The notes beneath the pieces are model-generated. The model was not told the origin of the DNA, ran no database searches, and saw only the letters and a program-made list of their open reading frames with translations. A stretch of DNA of 64,000 bases from Elusimicrobiota bacterium (GTDB lineage: Bacteria; Elusimicrobiota; Endomicrobiia; Endomicrobiales; Endomicrobiaceae): contig JAFXSD010000018.1 in the NCBI GenBank assembly GCA_017525905.1, forward strand, positions 1 through 64,000, read 5' to 3'. Made by a program: the position numbers and the translations under genes. This document shows positions 58,983 to 64,000 of this stretch, in pieces (the stretch's first letter is position 1; each line of letters begins with the position of its first letter).

Positions 58983-61574
58983 ATGGCAACTGAAAAAAAA
59001 GATAATAATCAAGTTACTCCGTTAATGCAACAATATTTGAATATCAAGGCACAGTATCCCGATGTGATACTTTTTTTCAGGCTCGGTGATTTCTATGAAA
59101 TGTTCGGAGATGATGCAATAAAAGCGCATAAAATATTGGAAGTAATTCTTACCAAAAGGCAAACTACGCCAATGTGCGGAGTGCCATATCATTCCGTAAA
59201 TAATTATATAAGAAAACTTATAAAAGCAGGTTTTAAAATTGCAATATGCGAACAGCTTGAAGATCCGGCTTCGGTAAAAGGTATAGTAAAAAGAGGAGTC
59301 GTAAGAGTTATAACTCCGGGAACAATATTGGAAGATAATTTGCTCGATTCAAGACAAAATAATTTTTTAATGTCTGTGATTTTGGATGGTATTGATAAAA
59401 ATATTGCCGTGGCAGTAAGTGATATTTCCACCGGAGACTTTTTTACATACAGATCAACTCTTTCAAATTTGGAAAACGAAATAACAAAATATAAACCCAA
59501 CGAAATAATTATACCGCAGAAAGATTCTTCAAACGAAAAACTTCAAAAAATATTGCAAAAGTTTGAAATATTGGCTTCTCCGGTAAAAGATATTTATGCA
59601 GACAGTTCTTACTGCGAAAGTTTTATAAAGAAAACTTTAAATATACAATCTTTAACTCATTTTAATATTGCAGATAAACCCGATATAATTTCTGCTGTAG
59701 GTATGATTTTTGTTTATATTAAGGAAAATCAACCGCAAACTATATCGATATTGCAAAATATAAAATTTATTGAAAACAATAATTTTATGGTTTTGGATTC
59801 CGTTGCAATTAAGAATTTGGAAATATTGAGATCTTTATCTACTTTAAAACAGGAAGGTTCATTACTTAATGCAATAGATTCCACGATTACACCAATGGGC
59901 GCAAGACTTTTAAGAAATTGGCTGATAAAACCGTTGCTCTCCGTTTCTGAAATACAAGAAAGACAAAATAATACAAAAGTGTTTGTTGAAAACACTTCGT
60001 TGAAAGAAGAACTCAGGCAGGATTTAAAATCCGTTCATGATTTGGACAGAATTGTTTCAAGAATAGTAAGCGGCGGAGCACATCCCAAAGAGATATTGGC
60101 ATTAAAAGACTCTTTAATAACAATAACTAATATTTTAAAGAAAATGGAAACAGCAGTTTCTTTTAAAAACAATGTTGATATGTCTATTGCAACGAATATA
60201 ATAAACAAAATAGAAAATTATATAGAGCCGGAAGCTCCGATACTTTTAAAAGACGGTAATGTAATAAAAAGCGGAGTATCACAGGATTTGGACGAGTATA
60301 GGCTTTTAAGCAGAGATGCAAAAAAGTATATATCCGATTTGGAAATAAAAGAAAGAGAGGCTACAGGAATAAGCAATTTAAAAATCGGATACACTTCCGT
60401 TTTCGGTTATTATATAGATATAACAAAATCCAATGTTCATTTGGCACCGGCACATTATGTAAGGAAACAAACTCTTACAAACTCCGAAAGATATATCACT
60501 CAGGAACTTAAAACGCTTGAAGAAAAAATAATTTCGGCACAAGATAAAATAATAAAGTTAGAAACTGAACTTTTTGTTTCTTTAAAACAAGAAATAGCAT
60601 CGTTTTCCAATTATATATTAAAATTATCGTCGATTATTGCGGAACTTGATATATTTTTATCTTTTGCCGATAATGCAATAAGATACAATTATTGTCTTCC
60701 GAATATTTCCGACAGTAAAAATTTAATTTTAAAAGATGCAAGACATCCTGTCGTTGAACAAATTTTAAAAAGCGGAAATTTTGTTGCAAACGATGTTAAT
60801 TTGAACGATTCTACCGACAGAGTTATGATTATAACAGGTCCTAATATGTCCGGAAAATCAACATATTTAAGACAAACCGCTTTAATCGTTATAATGGCAC
60901 AGATAGGTTCTTTTGTTCCTTGCAGTTATGCCGAAATCGGAATAGTAGACAGAATTTTTACGAGAATTGGTGCGGGAGATAATTTGGCGGGAGGAGAGTC
61001 CACATTTATGGTTGAAATGTCCGAAACCGCAAATATTTTAAATCAATACACGGACAGAAGCTTAATAATTCTTGACGAGGTTGGAAGGGGAACATCCACT
61101 TATGACGGTATGTCTATTGCTTGGGCAATAATAGAATCTTTTTCCGATCTTTCGGACAAAAAAAATACAGGCGCAAAAGTTTTATTTGCAACACATTATT
61201 TTGAACTTACATCTTTGGCAAATAAAAACGGTATAATAAACAAAAGTATAGATGTAAAAGAATGGAACGGAAATGTTGTTTTCTTACACAAAATAGTTGA
61301 CGGCGCGGCAGATAAGTCTTACGGAATACATGTTGCAAAAATTGCCGGGCTTCCGTACAAAGTAACAAAAAGGGCTTACGAAATATTAAACGGCTTGGAA
61401 AAAAATCTTCATAAAAACTTTTCCAAATTTGAAGATGAAATTCAACAACCGAATCTTTTTACTTCAATTGAGCCTGAAATTTTGATAGAATTAAATAACA
61501 CCGATATTGACAGCCTAAGACCTATAGATGCATTGAAGTTATTATCTGAATGGAAAGAAAAATATAAAAAATAA
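58983..61574 (+). CDS. mutS: DNA mismatch repair protein MutS
   Basis: 863 residues, full length. Mismatch-recognition F-x-E motif in FRLGDFYEMFGDDA (Phe37, Glu39), connector and clamp regions, core KIGYTSVFGYYIDITKSN, Walker A GPNMSGKSTYLRQTALI, Walker B SLIILDEVGRGTSTYDG, ATHYFEL. C-terminal SLRPIDALKLLSEWKEKYKK. Forms the repair pathway with mutL 0.4 kb downstream; the PilZ gene lies between. Confidence 0.97.
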   Translation: MATEKKDNNQVTPLMQQYLNIKAQYPDVILFFRLGDFYEMFGDDAIKAHKILEVILTKRQTTPMCGVPYHSVNNYIRKLIKAGFKIAICEQLEDPASVKGIVKRGVVRVITPGTILEDNLLDSRQNNFLMSVILDGIDKNIAVAVSDISTGDFFTYRSTLSNLENEITKYKPNEIIIPQKDSSNEKLQKILQKFEILASPVKDIYADSSYCESFIKKTLNIQSLTHFNIADKPDIISAVGMIFVYIKENQPQTISILQNIKFIENNNFMVLDSVAIKNLEILRSLSTLKQEGSLLNAIDSTITPMGARLLRNWLIKPLLSVSEIQERQNNTKVFVENTSLKEELRQDLKSVHDLDRIVSRIVSGGAHPKEILALKDSLITITNILKKMETAVSFKNNVDMSIATNIINKIENYIEPEAPILLKDGNVIKSGVSQDLDEYRLLSRDAKKYISDLEIKEREATGISNLKIGYTSVFGYYIDITKSNVHLAPAHYVRKQTLTNSERYITQELKTLEEKIISAQDKIIKLETELFVSLKQEIASFSNYILKLSSIIAELDIFLSFADNAIRYNYCLPNISDSKNLILKDARHPVVEQILKSGNFVANDVNLNDSTDRVMIITGPNMSGKSTYLRQTALIVIMAQIGSFVPCSYAEIGIVDRIFTRIGAGDNLAGGESTFMVEMSETANILNQYTDRSLIILDEVGRGTSTYDGMSIAWAIIESFSDLSDKKNTGAKVLFATHYFELTSLANKNGIINKSIDVKEWNGNVVFLHKIVDGAADKSYGIHVAKIAGLPYKVTKRAYEILNGLEKNLHKNFSKFEDEIQQPNLFTSIEPEILIELNNTDIDSLRPIDALKLLSEWKEKYKK

Positions 61575-61594
61575 AATGCCGGCCGGAGGGTTTT

Positions 61595-62017
61595 ATGATA
61601 AACAGAAGAAAACAAACAAGATTACCGGTAATAAAAAATGTGGCAAAAGAAATATTTATTTCTACGGATAAAGGCTTTTTTCAAGGTCTGATAATAAATT
61701 TATCTTCCGGCGGTTTACTTTTACTTATGTATGTTGATTTGCCGGTTGGAACAAAAGTTTGTCTTTTGTTTGATTATCCTCCGTTGGAAACAGATACTAT
61801 TTTCGGTGAAGTTATAAGATCTGCAAAAACAAAAGCTCTTGTCAGGGAAGTTGCAATAAAATTTACAAATATAAGCACATTGGATTCAAAAAGAATAAAC
61901 AGATTAGCTATAGATTATACCGATTGCGAAAATAAAATAATGCTTGGTGCATTGGACGTTTGCAGAAAAGAGTGCAGTTATTACAACCTTTGTGAAAAAA
62001 AATTAAAGATAAAATAA
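61595..62017 (+). CDS. PilZ-domain protein with C-terminal cysteine cluster
   Basis: 140 residues. RRKQTRLPV at the N-terminus (R-x-x-x-R) and NLSSGGLLLLM (N-x-S-x-x-G) are the c-di-GMP-binding motifs, followed by a beta barrel (GTKVCLLFDYPP, FGEVIRSAKT). The tail has four Cys (DYTDCENK, DVCRKECSYYNLCEKK), suggesting metal binding. Strong ggagg. It sits in the 0.45-kb gap between mutS and mutL and overlaps neither; it may respond to c-di-GMP, though no cyclase is in the window. Confidence 0.8.
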   Translation: MINRRKQTRLPVIKNVAKEIFISTDKGFFQGLIINLSSGGLLLLMYVDLPVGTKVCLLFDYPPLETDTIFGEVIRSAKTKALVREVAIKFTNISTLDSKRINRLAIDYTDCENKIMLGALDVCRKECSYYNLCEKKLKIK

Positions 62018-62018
62018 A

Positions 62019-63830
62019 ATGGCAATAAAAATATTAGATGAAAAAACAATAAATAAAATTTCTGCCGGAGAAGTGGTGGAAAGACCTTTAAATGTAGTAA
62101 AAGAGTTGGTTGAAAATTCTCTTGATTCCGGTGCTACAACCATATCTGTGGAAATAGAGAAATCAGGCAAAAAACTCATTTCCGTTTGCGATAACGGTTG
62201 CGGCATGAATAAAGAGGATTTAAAACTTTCAATTCTAAGACATGCAACAAATAAAATAACATCTTTCGATGACCTTTCAAATATATTCTCGTTAGGCTTT
62301 AGAGGTGAAGCGTTACCGTCTATTGCTTCCGTTTCAATGTTTAGTATAAAAACTCAACAGCAAGGGCAAAATTCCGGATGGCAATTGTCTATGAGCGGGG
62401 AAACAGAACCGGAAATTGAACCTTGGGCCGGAGCAAACGGAACAACGGTTGAAGTAAGAAATTTATTTTTTAATACACCGGCAAGAGAAAAATTTTTAAA
62501 AAGTGATATAACAGAAAAAGCCAAAATAATAAGTTGTTTGGATGAAATAGCACTTGTAAGAAATGATATAAATTTGAAAGTGGTTTCCGATGGTAAAGTT
62601 GTATCGGATTATCACAAAACCGATTCGAAACTGCAAAGAATAGAAGCGGTTTTAGGTAAGAATATTTCACAAAAATTAAAACATATTTCTTTTGGACATC
62701 CAAAAGTTGAAATAGACGGATATATTACAACAAGACAAAACTCTTTCCCGCAAAAAAATATGCAGTATCTTTTTGTTAACGGGAGATGTGTGAATTATCC
62801 TAAATGGTTAATACATGCAATATACCAGGCTTCAAAAGAAGCAATACCTATAGGAAGACATCCCGGAATAATATTGTTTTTAAAAACCAATCCGTCGGAT
62901 ATAGACATAAATGTACATCCTACAAAAAGAGAAATAAAGTTTGTTCAAGAAAACCAAATGTATGAATTGTTTTATTCGTTTATAAAAAATTCTCTTGAAT
63001 CGGATGCTCCCGCGAATATAATAAATGTTCAAAATGATGTCTCTTCGCAAACTAAAATGAATAATGTAAATAATTCTTATGTCCCGTCCGAATACAAGCA
63101 CAGCGGCGGTTACGGGGGAACAAAGTATCCGTCAAGACAATTCAGTGTTAAAGATTATCAAAATGTTTATCAAACCCCTGTAATAAACAAAGAAGAATCC
63201 GCTGCAATTCCAAATACGGAACCGGTAAAACTTACTCAAACGGATTTATTACAACAAGACAATTTTAAATTTGTAGGACAAATTTTTGAAACATATATTT
63301 TGGTGGAAAAAGATAAATCTTTTTATATTATAGATCAGCATGCCGCACAAGAAAGAGTAAGATACGAAATGTTTTCAAATCAGTTGGAACAAAAATCTTT
63401 AAAGATACAGCAACTTTTAATACCGGATGTTTTTGAATTGCAAAAATCAAAAGCTATGTTGTTAAAAAACAATCTGGGAACATTTAAAAATTTAGGCTTT
63501 GATGTTGAAGAGTTTGGTGATAACAGTTTTAGATTAACGGCATATCCTGCACTTTTAGGAAACAATGTTAACTTTATTGAAATAATCGATGTTTTGGTTA
63601 GCTTTTTAGAAGAAGAAAAATCAACCGATGTTGAACAAATAAAAGAAAAAATTATAAGAGCCTCTTGCAGAACAAGTATTAAAGCCGGAGATAAAGTTTA
63701 TGAACAACAGGCAAAAACTTTGTTGAGGGAACTCTTTTCATGTAAAATGCCGTGGACGTGTCCTCATGGAAGGCCTACCGTTTACACATTGACATTATCC
63801 GATTTAGAAAAATTCTTTAAAAGAATTTAG
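62019..63830 (+). CDS. mutL: DNA mismatch repair endonuclease MutL
   Basis: 603 residues. N-terminal GHKL ATPase: INKISAGEVVERPLNVVKELVENSLDSGATTISVEI, VCDNGCGMN, RHATNKITSFDDL, SLGFRGEALPSIASV. The C-terminal dimerisation domain contains the endonuclease motif DQHAAQERVRYE and a late CPHGRP zinc/metal site (MPWTCPHGRPTVYTL), so this is the nicking type of MutL. A Pro/Ser-rich linker lies at about 335-410. Starts 1 nt after the PilZ stop. Confidence 0.96.
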   Translation: MAIKILDEKTINKISAGEVVERPLNVVKELVENSLDSGATTISVEIEKSGKKLISVCDNGCGMNKEDLKLSILRHATNKITSFDDLSNIFSLGFRGEALPSIASVSMFSIKTQQQGQNSGWQLSMSGETEPEIEPWAGANGTTVEVRNLFFNTPAREKFLKSDITEKAKIISCLDEIALVRNDINLKVVSDGKVVSDYHKTDSKLQRIEAVLGKNISQKLKHISFGHPKVEIDGYITTRQNSFPQKNMQYLFVNGRCVNYPKWLIHAIYQASKEAIPIGRHPGIILFLKTNPSDIDINVHPTKREIKFVQENQMYELFYSFIKNSLESDAPANIINVQNDVSSQTKMNNVNNSYVPSEYKHSGGYGGTKYPSRQFSVKDYQNVYQTPVINKEESAAIPNTEPVKLTQTDLLQQDNFKFVGQIFETYILVEKDKSFYIIDQHAAQERVRYEMFSNQLEQKSLKIQQLLIPDVFELQKSKAMLLKNNLGTFKNLGFDVEEFGDNSFRLTAYPALLGNNVNFIEIIDVLVSFLEEEKSTDVEQIKEKIIRASCRTSIKAGDKVYEQQAKTLLRELFSCKMPWTCPHGRPTVYTLTLSDLEKFFKRI

Positions 63831-63871
63831 AACGTCAATTTATAATTAACAATAAACAATAAACTATAAAC

Positions 63872-63909
63872 AAAAAAACAGCAGGTATTTCTCATACCTG
63901 CTGTTTTTT
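63872..63909. terminator. Bidirectional intrinsic terminator between mutL and a convergent gene
   Basis: ACAGCAGGTAT (63878-63888) and ATACCTGCTGT (63894-63904), 5-nt loop, A-run before and T-run after. It would end mutL transcription and that of the opposite-strand gene beyond it. Confidence 0.92.
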
Positions 63910-63924
63910 ATTAAAATATCTTTA

Positions 63925-64000
63925 TTATTTTATCAACATACTTGTAAATGATCTAACTACAAATATTACTGAAATTATAAAGAATATTGCTGCACAAACT
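63925..64000 (-). CDS. C-terminus of a hydrophobic membrane protein (partial, cut by the right edge)
   Basis: On the - strand one frame is open from the window end to a TAA at 63925-63927. Its ~25 residues read VCAAIFFIISVIFVVRSFTSMLIK, a membrane helix with a short basic tail. It converges on mutL and shares the terminator at 63872-63909. Too short to name. Confidence 0.5.
   Translation of the reverse strand, partial: VCAAIFFIISVIFVVRSFTSMLIK

Overview
The window is a gene-dense, AT-rich chromosomal segment of a diderm, probably anaerobic and fermentative bacterium. The diderm signs are an outer-membrane-type polysaccharide export lipoprotein, secreted proteins with signal peptides and a predicted beta-barrel. 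The anaerobic signs are a class I [4Fe-4S] fumarase, a minimal sufC-sufB pair, a TM1266-type hydrogenase regulator homologue, PduL and a malic enzyme. Gene content and composition remind me of Elusimicrobiota (Endomicrobium-like), but this is an inference from gene order and style, not a database result. Almost all genes are on the + strand in tight operons with frequent ATGA overlaps.

Layout. 1-6.4 kb: 3' part of valS, rph, rdgB, a TIGR04076 protein, pyrD-pyrF, pyrE and bioB. 6.5-11.0 kb: sufC-sufB, malic enzyme and two-subunit fumarase (malate/pyruvate metabolism). 11.1-18.3 kb: coaX, a beta-barrel-like protein, an HExxH membrane protein, a polyprenol/diacylglycerol kinase, a hydrogenase-regulator homologue, a secreted protein, proS and a dihydrolipoamide-dehydrogenase-like protein. 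18.4-20.1 kb (- strand): a metallophosphoesterase, a ParB-like protein and tRNA-Leu(UAA). 20.2-30.2 kb: an AT-richer accessory island (below). 30.3-36.8 kb: smpB and an AddAB-type helicase-nuclease pair. 36.8-39.8 kb: DUF4833-like protein, Wza-like lipoprotein and Wzc-like tyrosine kinase. 39.8-54.0 kb: a large pentose/nucleoside catabolism cluster (tpiA, pduL, rpiB, deoC, split transketolase, deoB, purine and pyrimidine nucleoside phosphorylases, recJ, MTA phosphorylase, cytidine deaminase). 54.0-63.8 kb: Na/Pi-type transporter, rfbA, miaB, lytic transglycosylase, mutS, PilZ protein and mutL. A convergent membrane-protein gene is cut by the right edge.

The most interesting part is the island between tRNA-Leu and smpB. 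It starts with a WYL-domain regulator and carries a short GME-family deiminase, a possible MPG-fold glycosylase-like protein, a stand-alone Fic/Doc protein, a PPP-family phosphatase, a ClpX-like AAA+ ATPase lacking the zinc domain but keeping an IGF loop, a small protein that reads as an isolated DnaA lid domain with cysteine pairs, a PD-(D/E)XK nuclease-like protein, a protein with about four YA...FKNVP repeats, a TPR protein and a membrane-anchored protein. Five promoters in this island share one directional motif, GACAKANTGYTGTC, then 4 nt, TG, 6 nt and a TANAAT-like -10 at fixed spacing, always pointing at an island gene. One copy also overlaps a plausible promoter of the WYL gene. I interpret the island as one co-regulated stress or phage-defence regulon; the regulator assignment is inference.

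Other structure includes a family of small stem-loops with a C-AAA-G apex in intergenic regions, a 32-bp unit made of four octamers present three times (once with an inverted partner), several clear intrinsic terminators (one wrapping the rpiB stop codon), and genes whose consensus promoters lie so close to the ATG that leaderless mRNAs are likely (pyrD best).
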